From the NCBI GenBank assembly GCA_031289095.1, contig JAITQD010000105.1, positions 1-64,000 on the forward strand: 64,000 nt of DNA, given 5' to 3'. The notes under the pieces are model-generated. The model worked only from the letters and a program-made list of their open reading frames with translations, was not told the origin of the DNA and ran no database searches. The stretch's first letter is position 1; each line of letters opens with the position of its first letter. The translations under genes were made by a program, and so were the position numbers. Below are positions 19,704 to 29,232 of the stretch, one piece after another. This DNA comes from Azoarcus sp. GTDB taxonomy: Bacteria; Pseudomonadota; Gammaproteobacteria; Burkholderiales; Rhodocyclaceae.

Positions 19704-20561
19704 ATGCGTCGTCAGCCGGGTTTTACCCTGATCGAACTTCTCGCCGTGTGCTCGATTCTCGCCGCCATTTCCTATCTGGCGTGGGGCGCTTATGTCGATG
19801 TCGATCGCCGCGCCGAGGACGAACTTGCGCGCGCGGAACTGCTGCGTCTGGCCGATGCGTTGCGGCGCTTTCACGACGACACTGGCTATTGGCCCGGCGA
19901 AGGGCCGTGGCGACTGGCCTCCGTCGGCGGCGCGGTACCCGATACCGCCATAAATGCCGATGACATCGAAGGCGGCAACACCGCTACCCTGAACAAGGAC
20001 TGGTTTGCCTCCCCGGCGAACATGACCTTGCTGTACACGCGGCCTGCGCTCGACGCCTCGCACCCGCTCGCCTTTCTGGCGCAATGGAACGCGGGCGCGC
20101 ATCGCGGCTGGAACGGCCCCTATCTGCCGCTCGCCAGCCGTTACTGGGTCGACGTCTGGCCGGATGTGGGCGAAAACGCGCCCAACGGCGGCATCAAGTT
20201 CGCCAATGTTCCCGCTTTCGGAACCGGGCCTAAATTCCCGCCCGCGAGCGCCGGTTACGCAAGCTGCGCCGCCACGGCGTCCTCCTGCTTTTTGGGCGCG
20301 CGCAGCCTGCCCAGGCCCAGGGTTTTCCATGACGGCGACCACGACGGCGCGGACGACATCACTGGCTACAACCCGGTGCGGCATGAATTCGCCCGTCACG
20401 CCCGCCCCTTTTTCTTTTTGCGCGACCCCGCGCGCGTCGTCTACCTCGGCGCGGATGGCCGCTACGGCGGCACGAATACGGGCGATGTCTGCCTGCCCAA
20501 CGTCCATGACCCGGAAGGCGACGGCGCGGACGACAGCGTGATTTGCCTTGCAACCCATTGA
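19704..20561 (+). CDS. prepilin-like protein
   Basis: 285 residues if started at MRRQPGFTLIELL, which gives a normal short leader cleaved after Gly6 and Glu at +5. In-frame starts upstream at 19581 and 19605 would give an N-terminal hydrophobic extension and also lack good ribosome sites, so the start is uncertain. The large periplasmic domain contains GWNGPYLPLASRYWVDVWPD, resembling GspG-type DPWG segments, and an Asp-rich HDGDHDGADD stretch that may bind calcium. Probably a minor pseudopilin of the same machine. Confidence 0.85.
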   Translation: MRRQPGFTLIELLAVCSILAAISYLAWGAYVDVDRRAEDELARAELLRLADALRRFHDDTGYWPGEGPWRLASVGGAVPDTAINADDIEGGNTATLNKDWFASPANMTLLYTRPALDASHPLAFLAQWNAGAHRGWNGPYLPLASRYWVDVWPDVGENAPNGGIKFANVPAFGTGPKFPPASAGYASCAATASSCFLGARSLPRPRVFHDGDHDGADDITGYNPVRHEFARHARPFFFLRDPARVVYLGADGRYGGTNTGDVCLPNVHDPEGDGADDSVICLATH

Positions 20562-20575
20562 AGAGAGAAACCGCG

Positions 20576-21154
20576 ATGACCCCCTTGACGACCGCCTGGG
20601 AAAACCCGCCGCATTCCGCAAGAGCGCCGCACAAGCCCGGACTGTGGAACCGCCCTTCGTTGTTCCCCATTTGCTCCACCATTTTCGCGCTGGCGACGCT
20701 GATGTTCTGCGCCCTGAGCTTCGCGCAGGACAGCACGCAGGCAGGCGCGCAGGTAAGTGACAAAGCCGCCGCTGCCGACCCGCGCGCCGCCTACCAGCAG
20801 ATCGAACTTGTCAAACTGGTGCCCGTCACGCGCATGACCGATGGCGGACGCGCCATTTTCGAGCCGCGCCCGGTGCGCTTCACGGCCCGCCTCGCACAAC
20901 TGCCCTCGCCGCAGAAGGCCGATTACCTGAAACAGGTGATGGGCATGATGGGCTCCACCGCCGACATCCAGGTCAGTCAGCGCGTCGCGCTCGACTACGG
21001 CGGCGACAAGCCGCTCGCCGCCTACGTGGAGGACAAGGCCGCCGCCCGTATTGGCAAGGAACTCAAGGCGGGCGATGCGCGCACCTTCTATGCGTTCCAC
21101 GTCTATAACAACCGCTACGGGCCAGCGCTGGTGATTACGTCATTCGAGGATTGA
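20576..21154 (+). CDS. exported or membrane-anchored protein of unknown function in the pilus-like locus
   Basis: 192 residues starting 14 bp after the previous stop. An N-terminal tail of about 35 residues is followed by one hydrophobic segment (SIFALATLMFCALSFA type) that may act as a signal peptide or anchor. The periplasmic part contains YQQIELVKLVPVTRM and ends HVYNNRYGPALVITSFED. No domain recognised. Placement between prepilin genes argues for a role in assembly of the pseudopilus. Confidence 0.75.
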   Translation: MTPLTTAWENPPHSARAPHKPGLWNRPSLFPICSTIFALATLMFCALSFAQDSTQAGAQVSDKAAAADPRAAYQQIELVKLVPVTRMTDGGRAIFEPRPVRFTARLAQLPSPQKADYLKQVMGMMGSTADIQVSQRVALDYGGDKPLAAYVEDKAAARIGKELKAGDARTFYAFHVYNNRYGPALVITSFED

Positions 21155-21169
21155 AACGGACGCCGCCGC

Positions 21170-22213
21170 ATGAAACGCTGCTCTGCTCCCGCCGGTTTTA
21201 CCCTGGCCGAACTGCTGGTGGTGGTGGCGATTCTTTCCGCCACCGCCTTGGCTGCGTTCGGGCTGGTGAGCGAGGATCGCGCCCAGGTGCGCGGCGACGA
21301 CACCCGCAACCGCCTCACAATTTTGCGCCGCGCCGTGCTCGGGCCGGAGACGCCGGCCTACGGCGGCGAATGGCGGCTTGCGGGCTACGTGGCGGACAAC
21401 GGACGGCTGCCAGAACACCTCCGCGACCTGCTCGATTCGGTGGATCATGCGCCGCAGGCGGGCGTGACGCCGCTGCTGACCGCCACGGTCGATGGTGCGT
21501 GCGTCCAGACGGGCACGGGCGGCAGCCTCGGCGATGTCGCCCGCGTTCTCAAGGGCCATCGCGGCAACTACCTTGGCGGATTGGCGTCCGACGGCAGGTT
21601 CCGCGACGGCTGGGGCAACGAAGGCGCGCCCGGCGAGGAGGACGCGCTCGATTTCGGCTGGCAGGTGGTCTTGGGTGTCGATGCCAGCCTGGAGATGACG
21701 AGCCTCGGGGCGGACAACGCGCCAGGCGAGACGACCGGCGCAGCGGCGGAAGCCGACCAGTCGATGAAGATCGCCGATGCGGACTGGCGGGTGGCGCTCG
21801 ACGGCTGGCAAGTCACGCTCCGAAACGCGGGCAGCGACCCGCTCGACGCCCACGACTTCGGCGTCAACGATTTCAGCCAGCTCGGTCTCGCCCTGCTGGT
21901 GTTCGAGAACACCGGCGCGGACGGACGCTGGCGGCAGTACCGGAGCCATTTCAATAGTTGCCCCGCCGGTACGAGTACGCCAACACTGGAAGCCGGGGAA
22001 AGTTGCGTGCTGAAGTTCGTTGCGGGCAGCGACGGCAAAATCGCCTGCGATGCGCCGGGCAACCGGATTGCAGCCCAAGCGCCGCTGGGCCGTCACGTGC
22101 TGACGCTCACCGCTGGCGGCGCGCTGCCGCCGCTCGTTCGCCGCGTCGTGGCGCAGGCCGATTTTTATCCCGGCGCGCATCCGCCCAATCTCGTCTGGGA
22201 ATTCCGGCCATGA
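21170..22213 (+). CDS. prepilin-like protein
   Basis: 347 residues with a 9-residue leader (MKRCSAPAG) and class III signal FTLAELLVVVAILSATALAAFG, Glu at +5. The large periplasmic domain includes acidic segments and two Cys (CPAGTSTPTLEAGESC) that could form a loop disulfide. Its size suits a minor, tip-type pilin such as GspK or PilY-interacting proteins better than a major pilin. The stop overlaps the next start (ATGA), beginning a long run of translationally coupled genes. Confidence 0.88.
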   Translation: MKRCSAPAGFTLAELLVVVAILSATALAAFGLVSEDRAQVRGDDTRNRLTILRRAVLGPETPAYGGEWRLAGYVADNGRLPEHLRDLLDSVDHAPQAGVTPLLTATVDGACVQTGTGGSLGDVARVLKGHRGNYLGGLASDGRFRDGWGNEGAPGEEDALDFGWQVVLGVDASLEMTSLGADNAPGETTGAAAEADQSMKIADADWRVALDGWQVTLRNAGSDPLDAHDFGVNDFSQLGLALLVFENTGADGRWRQYRSHFNSCPAGTSTPTLEAGESCVLKFVAGSDGKIACDAPGNRIAAQAPLGRHVLTLTAGGALPPLVRRVVAQADFYPGAHPPNLVWEFRP

Positions 22214-24021
22214 GCGCGGCGGACAACAAGGCGCTGACAAACGGCCCAACGGGCGGCGCTGCGGTCGCGCCGGTCATTGCCCTGCCGGCGCGTTTGCGGC
22301 AGGCGCTCGCGCCCTCGCTGCTCTTGCTCGTGTGGGATGTGGATCGCCTGTGCGCCGTGGCGGCGCGTCGCGTCGGCGGCAGCTGGCATTTTTCGGAAGA
22401 AGGCTCATCCCGCCTCGTCGATTTCGCGCCCGCGCTCGACGAGGCGCTCGCCCGCCTTGAAGCCGCTGGCGTCAAGCCGCCGCGCCGCTGCTATCTGGCC
22501 GCGCGCTTCATCGTTCCGGCGCGGGTGGATTTGCCCGTCGCCCCGGACAAGCCGCGCCCGCTCCTGCAAATGCGCGAACTGGCGCGCGCCGAGGTGGAAC
22601 CGGCGGTGGCGGAAGCCGGGGCGCTGTGGACAATAGGCGCGGTGCTCGCCGCGCGCGGCGCAATCAGTCCGGGCGAGCGCGAACGCATCGCGCTGGAACT
22701 GGCGGTGCGGCGCGAACAGTCGAACGAACCGACCTATTTCGGGCAAGTGGCCTGCGACCTTGGGCTGATCGGCAAGGAGGACGTGCAGGCGGCCCTGCGC
22801 GTGCAGGAAAAACTTCAAACGCTCGAATCCGCGCTCGCCTGCGGCTGGACGGGCGGCCAGGGCGAGACCGGCGAACCCCCGGTGTGGCTGGCTTCGGCCA
22901 CGGGGCTGACGCTGTGGAACCAGTTCGAGACCGCCTGCAAGCGCCGGGGGCTGAAACTCCTCGGCGGCTTGCCGCTCGCCTGGAGCCTGAGCGAACCCGC
23001 CGCCGCGCGCCGACCGACGGACGAACAGGAAGGCGACCGCGTTGCGCTGGAAATCCACGCCGAAGAAATCGTGGCGGTGCTGCGCCGGCGCGGGCGCGTC
23101 GTCTCCGCGCGCAGCGAAGGCCGCATGGAACGATCCCTGGCCTTCGACTGGTTGGCGCGCTTTATCGCCGACTGGCGCGCGGCGGGCATCGACGAACTGG
23201 CAATCGTCTGCCGCGAGGCGGATGACGAAATGGCCGGTGCGGCGCTGTGCGACGACTTTGCCCAACGCTGGGGCAAACCGCCGCGCCTTGTGGGCGCAGG
23301 CGAGGCCTGCCGCAGCCTGCTCGAATGCCTCGTCCGCCAATACAAATTGCGCGCTGCGACGCTGCCCGTCGTCCGCTTCGGCGAACCGCCCCGGCCCGTC
23401 TGGAAACAGGCCGGGGTCTGGCACATTCTCTGCCCGCTTCTCGTCGCCGCCGCCGCTACCGGGTTGGGCGTGCGGCAACGCATGGAGATTGATGCCATCC
23501 AGGCGCGTTTCGACCGCGCCGAACTGGACAGCAAACGCACGGCGAACGTCCGCCAGCAGGAAGCCAACGTCATCGGCTCGGCCAAACGCGACAAGGAAGA
23601 ACTCGACACCGCGCGCCAGCAGCTTGCCCGCCTCGCGCCCGAGGTCGACCGCCTGCAAGCCATTGAGGGCATGGCGAACCGCCTGCCGCAATTGCTGCAC
23701 GCGCTCGCCCGCAACATCGGCGACGACGTGGTGCTGGAAGTGGTGCGCAACAGCCGCTCGGGCGGCAACATCGGAGATGTGATGATCCTTGGCTGGACCA
23801 TCGAGCACAGCAGCGCGCAGGCGTTCGCGTCGCGGATGCAGGCGGCGCTCTCCAGCCTTGGCTACACGGTGGCGCAGACCGACGTACGCGCCGGGCCGGG
23901 GCGCGATGGCCGTCCCGGCTATTTCGTGTCGTTCTGGCTCATTCCGCATACCCCGGCGGAAGAACTCGGATCGCCGGAAGAAGCCGGGGCGGCGAATGAA
24001 GCGGGAGGCGGCGAACGATGA
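22210..24021 (+). CDS. GspL/PilM-PilN-like assembly protein with MshEN-like repeats
   Basis: 603 residues from the ATG overlapping the previous stop. The N-terminal cytoplasmic half is actin/PilM-like in pattern but diverged. Within it lie two similar motifs, TIGAVLAARGAISPGERERI (about 141-160, running on to 170) and FGQVACDLGLIGKEDVQAAL (about 177-196, running on to 201), which look like the paired motifs of GspE/MshE N-terminal domains. One TM helix lies at about 402-421, then a coiled coil (425-485) and a PilN/GspL-like ferredoxin fold. It would tie the ATPase to the inner-membrane platform. Family assignment rests on layout and neighbours. Confidence 0.75.
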   Translation: MSAADNKALTNGPTGGAAVAPVIALPARLRQALAPSLLLLVWDVDRLCAVAARRVGGSWHFSEEGSSRLVDFAPALDEALARLEAAGVKPPRRCYLAARFIVPARVDLPVAPDKPRPLLQMRELARAEVEPAVAEAGALWTIGAVLAARGAISPGERERIALELAVRREQSNEPTYFGQVACDLGLIGKEDVQAALRVQEKLQTLESALACGWTGGQGETGEPPVWLASATGLTLWNQFETACKRRGLKLLGGLPLAWSLSEPAAARRPTDEQEGDRVALEIHAEEIVAVLRRRGRVVSARSEGRMERSLAFDWLARFIADWRAAGIDELAIVCREADDEMAGAALCDDFAQRWGKPPRLVGAGEACRSLLECLVRQYKLRAATLPVVRFGEPPRPVWKQAGVWHILCPLLVAAAATGLGVRQRMEIDAIQARFDRAELDSKRTANVRQQEANVIGSAKRDKEELDTARQQLARLAPEVDRLQAIEGMANRLPQLLHALARNIGDDVVLEVVRNSRSGGNIGDVMILGWTIEHSSAQAFASRMQAALSSLGYTVAQTDVRAGPGRDGRPGYFVSFWLIPHTPAEELGSPEEAGAANEAGGGER

Positions 24022-24728
24022 AGCCGAAGCAGTTCCCGCGCGCCGCCGCCGACCTCTGGAACCGTTTTTCCGCCGCCGAGCGCCACCAGATCGTCGGGGC
24101 GGTCTGCTTTCTGATGGCGCTCTGCTATGGCTTGCTGCTCTGGCAGCCGGGGCAGAAGAAGCTGGAAAACATGATCTACGCCGAGCAGAAGCAGGCCAAA
24201 CGCCTCAAGAGTTCGAGCGGCGGCGTGGACTTGCTCAAAAACTTCAACCTGACCGACGTCGAGACGATCCGCAAGGAAGCCAGCCAGGCGCGGGCCGCGC
24301 TCGCGGCGCTGGAGACGGAACGGGCGCGCCTCGTCGGGCGCTTTGTGCCGCTCGAAGACCTGGAAACGCTCCAGGCGCTGAAGTCGGATCTCACCCGCCT
24401 CGCCGAAGGCGGCGACATGGAAATTGCCGCCCTCGAACACATCTACCGCGACCCCCGCGACCGGGATCGCCCGCCGACGCAGGAACTCCTGAAAAGCGCG
24501 AGCGAGGCCAACCCGTACAAGCGCCCGCTCCTGCGCCTCAAGGCAAAGGCGAGCTACCGGGGACTGATGTCCTTCCTCGACGGGCTGGCGGCGCTGCCGC
24601 GCGTGGCCGCGCCGGTGTGGAGCGACATTTCGGTGCGCGCGGAACAGGGCGAGGCCCAGGGCGGCGCATTCGCCAGCCCCACCGTCGCGCGGCAATGGCT
24701 GGAAGTGGAGATTCATTTTGCCATCTGA
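24018..24728 (+). CDS. PilO/GspM-like inner-membrane assembly protein
   Basis: 236 residues: short cytoplasmic N-terminus, a single TM helix (about 26-43, QIVGAVCFLMALCYGLLLW), a periplasmic coiled coil (about 48-120) and an alpha/beta ferredoxin-like C-terminal domain (SYRGLMSFLDGLAAL). This is the architecture of PilO, MshJ and GspM, partners of PilN/GspL. It overlaps both the preceding gene and the following ATPase gene, so the stoichiometry is probably translationally coupled. Confidence 0.83.
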   Translation: MKPKQFPRAAADLWNRFSAAERHQIVGAVCFLMALCYGLLLWQPGQKKLENMIYAEQKQAKRLKSSSGGVDLLKNFNLTDVETIRKEASQARAALAALETERARLVGRFVPLEDLETLQALKSDLTRLAEGGDMEIAALEHIYRDPRDRDRPPTQELLKSASEANPYKRPLLRLKAKASYRGLMSFLDGLAALPRVAAPVWSDISVRAEQGEAQGGAFASPTVARQWLEVEIHFAI

Positions 24729-25875
24729 AAAAACCTCGCCCGCCATCACCGACGACATCATGCCCACGGCGCGCCTGCCCGTGCTGGAAGCGTTTCGCCT
24801 GTTGCTCGAACAACTGCCAGTGAACGGCGTGTCCGACCTGCACCTGGGCGCGGGCCGCCACGCGCACTGGCGGGCGCACGGCGAACTGGCGGTTTGCGAC
24901 GACCGCGACTGGCGTGCCGAAGACCTGCATACCCTTGCCGAGCACCTGCTCGACCCCGCGCGCCGGCGCATGCTCGAAGAAACCGGTAGCGCCGACCTGG
25001 GCTATGCCTCGCCGGGCGGGCGCTTCCGGATCAACTTTTTCCGTTCGCTGGGGGCGCTGGCGCTCGTGGCGCGCCACCTGCCGGAACGCTTCGCCAGCCT
25101 CGCCGAACTCATGCTGCCGCTGGAGCTGAAAGACCTTGCCTATCTGCCGTCTGGCCTCGTCCTTGTCACGGGTGTCACCGGCAGCGGCAAAAGCACCACG
25201 CTCGCCACCCTGATCCACGAGATCAACGCCCACATGGCGCGCCACATCCTCACCATCGAAGACCCGGTGGAATTCGTGCATCGCCCCGTGAAAAGCTTGG
25301 TCAGCCATCGCGAACTTGGCGTCGACACGCCGGATTTTGCGCTCGCCGTGCGCGCCGCGATGCGGGAAGACCCGGACGTCATCCTCGTCGGCGAACTGCG
25401 CGACACCGAAACCATGCGCGCCGCGCTCACCGCCGCTGAAACGGGCCACCTCGTCTTTTCCACCCTGCACACCGCCGACGCGGTGGGGGCAACGGAACGC
25501 TTCATCGGCGCGTTTCCCGGCGAGGAACAGGATCTGGCGCGGCATCGACTCTCACTTGTCATGAAGGCGGTAGTGGCGCAGCAGCTTTTGCCGCGCGCCG
25601 ACAGGAAGGGGCGTGTTCCGGCAGTGGAAATCCTGCGCGGCACCACGGCGGTGGCGAACCTCGTCGCCTCGGGGCGCACGGCGCAGCTTTATTCGGCCAT
25701 GGAATCCGGCGCGGGCCTCGGCATGCAGACCTACGATCAATCGCTGGCGCGGCTGGCGCGCGACAAGCGGGTAGCCATCGAACTGGCGCGCCCGCTCACG
25801 CGCAACCCGGAAGGCTTCGACTGGCTGATGAAAAACGGCGGCCACGGCGCGGCAAGCGCAGGGGAGCGGCGATGA
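24718..25875 (+). CDS. PilT-like retraction ATPase
   Basis: 385 residues from a TTG start with GTGGAG about 8 bp upstream, overlapping the previous stop; an ATG at 24760 is an alternative. Walker A GVTGSGKSTT (about 152-161), Asp box TIEDPVEFVH, Walker B DVILVGELRD and His box THLV-like HLVFSTLHT are all present, without the Cys4 zinc domain of PilB/GspE. The PilT family powers pilus retraction. Its presence suggests a dynamic pilus rather than a simple type II secretion pseudopilus. Confidence 0.93.
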   Translation: MPSEKTSPAITDDIMPTARLPVLEAFRLLLEQLPVNGVSDLHLGAGRHAHWRAHGELAVCDDRDWRAEDLHTLAEHLLDPARRRMLEETGSADLGYASPGGRFRINFFRSLGALALVARHLPERFASLAELMLPLELKDLAYLPSGLVLVTGVTGSGKSTTLATLIHEINAHMARHILTIEDPVEFVHRPVKSLVSHRELGVDTPDFALAVRAAMREDPDVILVGELRDTETMRAALTAAETGHLVFSTLHTADAVGATERFIGAFPGEEQDLARHRLSLVMKAVVAQQLLPRADRKGRVPAVEILRGTTAVANLVASGRTAQLYSAMESGAGLGMQTYDQSLARLARDKRVAIELARPLTRNPEGFDWLMKNGGHGAASAGERR

Positions 25876-27479
25876 GCGCCCTTGCCGAATCCACCCTGAT
25901 CCAGGCCGGCTTGCAGGCGGGGCTGTTCGACAACGACACGCTGGCCCGCCTGCGTCCGGTAGCGCGAACGCGGCGGACGAGCCTCATGGAGACGCTCGCC
26001 ACCGAGTGCGCGTTGCCGCAGACGGCGTTCTATCTCGCGTTTGCCGAGATACGGGGCTTGCCCTACGCGCATCTCGCGCGCTGGACGGCGGACGAAATCC
26101 TGCTCGCCAAACTTCCCGCCGCGCTCCTGAAGCGTCATCCGATGGCGGTGTTGCGCGATCCGGCGAAGGTGGCGCATCTCGCGCTGGCAAACCCCGATGA
26201 CGCCCTGGGTGTCGAGACCGCGCGCCGGGTGGTCGGCGCGCTGCCGCTGGCGATTGCCGAACCGGAAGGACTCGCTACCCTGCTGCTGCGCCTGCGCGGC
26301 AAGGAAGCGAGCGCGAGCGGCGGGGTCGAAGACCCGGTGATGCTGTTCGAGCGCATCGTGCGCGAAGCCTTTTTGCGCCGCGCCTCCGACATCCATGTCG
26401 AGGCCATCGAGAACGGTGCGCGCGTGCGGCTACGGGTCGATGGCAGGCTGGAAATCCTCGGTGCGCCGCTCGTCAAGGAACTGGGCGAGGCGCTGATTTC
26501 ACGCATAAAAGTGCTCTCCGGCATGGACATCGCCGAAGCGCGCGCGCCGCAGGACGGCAGCCTTGTCTATCCGTCCATGGAAGGCGGCGCGGTGGAGATG
26601 CGCGTCGCCTCCGCGCCGGTGAAATTCGGCGAGCGGCTCACCTTGCGGGTGATGAAAAGCGACCCCAACCGCCGCAACCTCGACTCGCTGGGGCTGCCGG
26701 GCGCGATGACGGCGCGGCTGCGGCAGGCGCTCGGCCATCCGCACGGCATTGTGCTCGTCACCGGCCCCACCGGCAGCGGCAAGAGCACGACGCTCTATTG
26801 CGCCCTGCGCGAACTCGACGCCGACAGCTTCAACATCCTCACCGCCGAAGACCCCATCGAGCAAATCATCCCCGGCGTCTCGCAAGTGCAGGTCAACGCC
26901 AAGGTGGGCTTTGCCGACGCGCTGCGATCCTTCCTGCGGCACGACCCGGATGTGATTCTCGTGGGCGAAATCCGCGACCTCGACACCGCCGACGTGGCGC
27001 TGAAGGCGGCCACCACCGGCCACATGGTGCTCTCCACCCTGCACACCAACAGCGCCCCCGGCGCAATTACCCGGCTCACCGACCTCGGTTGCGAGCGTTT
27101 CATGCTCGGCGCAACCCTGCGCGGCATTCTCGCGCAGCGGCTGGTGCGCATGCTGTGCCCGCATTGCCGCCGGATGCGCGAGGCGACGCCGGAAGAACGC
27201 CGCCTGCTCGGGCTGGCGGAGACGGCGAGCGAGGGCGAGGCGGCGCAACTGTGGGACGCAACGGGCTGCCCGCGCTGCCTGGGTTCCGGCTACCGGGGGC
27301 GAATCGGGCTGTACGAGGCGCTGTGGGTGGATGGCGACACGGCTGTTGCGATTTCCGCCGGGGCGAACGAGCGCGACATTGCGGCGACGGCGCGGGACTA
27401 CTGGCGGCTCGCGGACGATGCGCGCGACAAGGTGCTCACCGGCATGACGAGCCTGAACGAAGCGAGGGCCTTTCTGTGA
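25872..27479 (+). CDS. GspE/PilB-type assembly ATPase
   Basis: 535 residues. N-terminal GspE domain (about 1-140, RTSLMETLATECALPQTAFY), then the ATPase with Walker A GPTGSGKSTT (298-307), Asp box, Walker B DVILVGEIRD and His box. The tetracysteine zinc motif CPHC...CPRC marks the assembly ATPases. It supplies energy for pilin extraction and polymerization at the cytoplasmic face. Coupled by overlap to the PilT-like gene before and the GspF-like gene after. Confidence 0.95.
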   Translation: MSALAESTLIQAGLQAGLFDNDTLARLRPVARTRRTSLMETLATECALPQTAFYLAFAEIRGLPYAHLARWTADEILLAKLPAALLKRHPMAVLRDPAKVAHLALANPDDALGVETARRVVGALPLAIAEPEGLATLLLRLRGKEASASGGVEDPVMLFERIVREAFLRRASDIHVEAIENGARVRLRVDGRLEILGAPLVKELGEALISRIKVLSGMDIAEARAPQDGSLVYPSMEGGAVEMRVASAPVKFGERLTLRVMKSDPNRRNLDSLGLPGAMTARLRQALGHPHGIVLVTGPTGSGKSTTLYCALRELDADSFNILTAEDPIEQIIPGVSQVQVNAKVGFADALRSFLRHDPDVILVGEIRDLDTADVALKAATTGHMVLSTLHTNSAPGAITRLTDLGCERFMLGATLRGILAQRLVRMLCPHCRRMREATPEERRLLGLAETASEGEAAQLWDATGCPRCLGSGYRGRIGLYEALWVDGDTAVAISAGANERDIAATARDYWRLADDARDKVLTGMTSLNEARAFL

Positions 27480-28702
27480 GCGCCTACGCTTACCTTTGCC
27501 TCACCGCACAGGGCGCGGAGACGCGCGGCAACCTGGACGCACCGGACGAGGCCGCCGCGCGCCGGCTGTTGCGGGAACGGGGCCTGAAAATACTGGACAT
27601 TGCGGAGGGCGCTGCGGGCGGCGGCGCGCGGGCGGTGCTCGGGCAGATCGGGCATGCCCTCTCGCGTCTGCGCACCCTCGGCGACAACGACCGGGTGCTT
27701 TTGTTCCGGCAGATGCACTTGATGCTCAAGGCCGGACACACCCTGCTCGAAGCGCTGGCCGCCGCCTCGCGCCTTGCGCCGAAGGCGCGCCTCGCCGACA
27801 GCCTCGACCACATCGCCGCCCGCATCCAGCGCGGCAGCAGCCTGTCGGTGGCGTGCGCGGGCGAACCGGCGCTCTTCAACCGCCTGGCCCTGAAGCTGAT
27901 CGAGGCGGGTGAGGCGTCCGGCGAACTGGGTGTCGTGTTCGAGCGGCTGGCGGGGCTGATCGAGCGCCGCGCCGAAGTGCGGCGGCAGCTCATCAACGCG
28001 CTGGTATATCCGGGTGTTGTCCTGCTCGCCGCCATCGGGGTGATCTCCTTCCTGGTCATCACGGTGATCCCGCGTTTCGCCGTTTACCTGAACGGGCGCG
28101 GCAGGGCGGTGCCGTGGGCGGCGCAGACCATGATGGACGCCGCCGACTGGCTGGCCCGCTGGGGCGGCATGATCGGCGTCGGCATCGTGGCGGTCGCCGT
28201 GGGCCTGCCGCTGCTGCGGCGCTTGCCGGGGACGCGGCGGCTTATCGACCGCACCGTACTCGCCGTCCCGGTGCTGGGCGGCACGCTCGTCATGGCGGCG
28301 ATGGCGCAGGTGACGTGGATTTTCGGCGTACTCGTCAAAAGCCGTCTCACGGTGCTGGAGTCCCTGCGCATCTGCGCGCAGGTGGCTGGCAACGCCGCGT
28401 TCGCCGGGGCGTTCGCGCGTGCGGCGGACGACGTGCTGGCGGGCAAAAGCCTTGCCGTCGCCCTCGACCGCCCGGTTTTGCCCAGCCTTGTGCAGCACAT
28501 GGCCGCCGTCGGCGAAAAAAGCGGACAGGTGGATACGGTCATGGAATCCCTTGGGACGCATTACCAGAAAGTGCTGGACGCCCGCGTGAAGCTGCTCGCT
28601 TCCATGATCGAACCCGCGCTCACCGTGCTGATCGGCGCGGTGGTGGGCTTTGTCTATTACGCCTTTTTCCAGGCGATGTTGTCCGTCTCTACCGGAGCAT
28701 GA
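27476..28702 (+). CDS. GspF/PilC-like inner-membrane platform protein
   Basis: 408 residues from GTG overlapping the GspE stop (GTGA), with GAGGG upstream; the ORF-track start at 26798 is in the wrong gene. Two GspF repeats are seen: FRQMHLMLKAGHTLLEAL ... IEAGEASGELGVVFERL and VTWIFGVLVKSRLTVLESL ... AVGEKSGQVDTVMESL, with TM helices after each. It forms the inner-membrane base on which the ATPases act. Confidence 0.93.
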   Translation: MSAYAYLCLTAQGAETRGNLDAPDEAAARRLLRERGLKILDIAEGAAGGGARAVLGQIGHALSRLRTLGDNDRVLLFRQMHLMLKAGHTLLEALAAASRLAPKARLADSLDHIAARIQRGSSLSVACAGEPALFNRLALKLIEAGEASGELGVVFERLAGLIERRAEVRRQLINALVYPGVVLLAAIGVISFLVITVIPRFAVYLNGRGRAVPWAAQTMMDAADWLARWGGMIGVGIVAVAVGLPLLRRLPGTRRLIDRTVLAVPVLGGTLVMAAMAQVTWIFGVLVKSRLTVLESLRICAQVAGNAAFAGAFARAADDVLAGKSLAVALDRPVLPSLVQHMAAVGEKSGQVDTVMESLGTHYQKVLDARVKLLASMIEPALTVLIGAVVGFVYYAFFQAMLSVSTGA

Positions 28703-29229
28703 ATGTCATGAACATGAAGCGGTTTTGCCTGCTCGCCGCCGTCCTGCCGGTGCTCGCCGCCCGGCCCGCGCTGGGCGTCGACCTGCCGCCGGAGACGCCG
28801 GAGGCTATCCGGAGCGGGCTGGAGACCATCGACAAGTACCGCGCCGAAGTGGAAAAACGCACCGGCAACGCGCCGCTTGCGCCGCTGACCGTTGCGCCGC
28901 CACGGACTTCGATCACGCCCGATGCGCCCGCGCGCGACGCCAGCGCGCTCCCTGAGCGCGACCCCTTCGAGGTGTCGCCCCGCCTGCGCGAAGGCGGCGG
29001 GCGCGACGCCCGCCTCGGGCTGGCACTCAATCAGGCGCTCCGCCTGCGCGCCGTGGTGCGCACGCCGGAAGGCGGCATCGCCAAGATCGAATCGGGCAAG
29101 GATTCCCTGGTTGTGCGCGACGGCGACGAACTCGACGTCAACGGCATCCGCTACACGGTGAAGGTGGAAGCGGACGGTCTGGTGCTGCGCGGCGCAGGCG
29201 CGCCGCAATACAAAATGCAAATCAGGTAG
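28699..29229 (+). CDS. PilP/MshK-like periplasmic or lipid-linked assembly protein
   Basis: 176 residues from the ATG overlapping the GspF stop. N-terminal hydrophobic segment LLAAVLPVLAARPALG without a clear lipobox Cys. Then a Pro-rich linker and a C-terminal small beta domain (RAVVRTPEGGIAKIESGKDSLVVRDGDELDVNGIRYTV) resembling the PilP/GspC homology region, which binds the secretin N0 domain. Its place immediately before the secretin gene fits the pilP-pilQ and mshK-mshL order. Confidence 0.78.
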   Translation: MNVMNMKRFCLLAAVLPVLAARPALGVDLPPETPEAIRSGLETIDKYRAEVEKRTGNAPLAPLTVAPPRTSITPDAPARDASALPERDPFEVSPRLREGGGRDARLGLALNQALRLRAVVRTPEGGIAKIESGKDSLVVRDGDELDVNGIRYTVKVEADGLVLRGAGAPQYKMQIR

Positions 29230-29232
29230 ACC

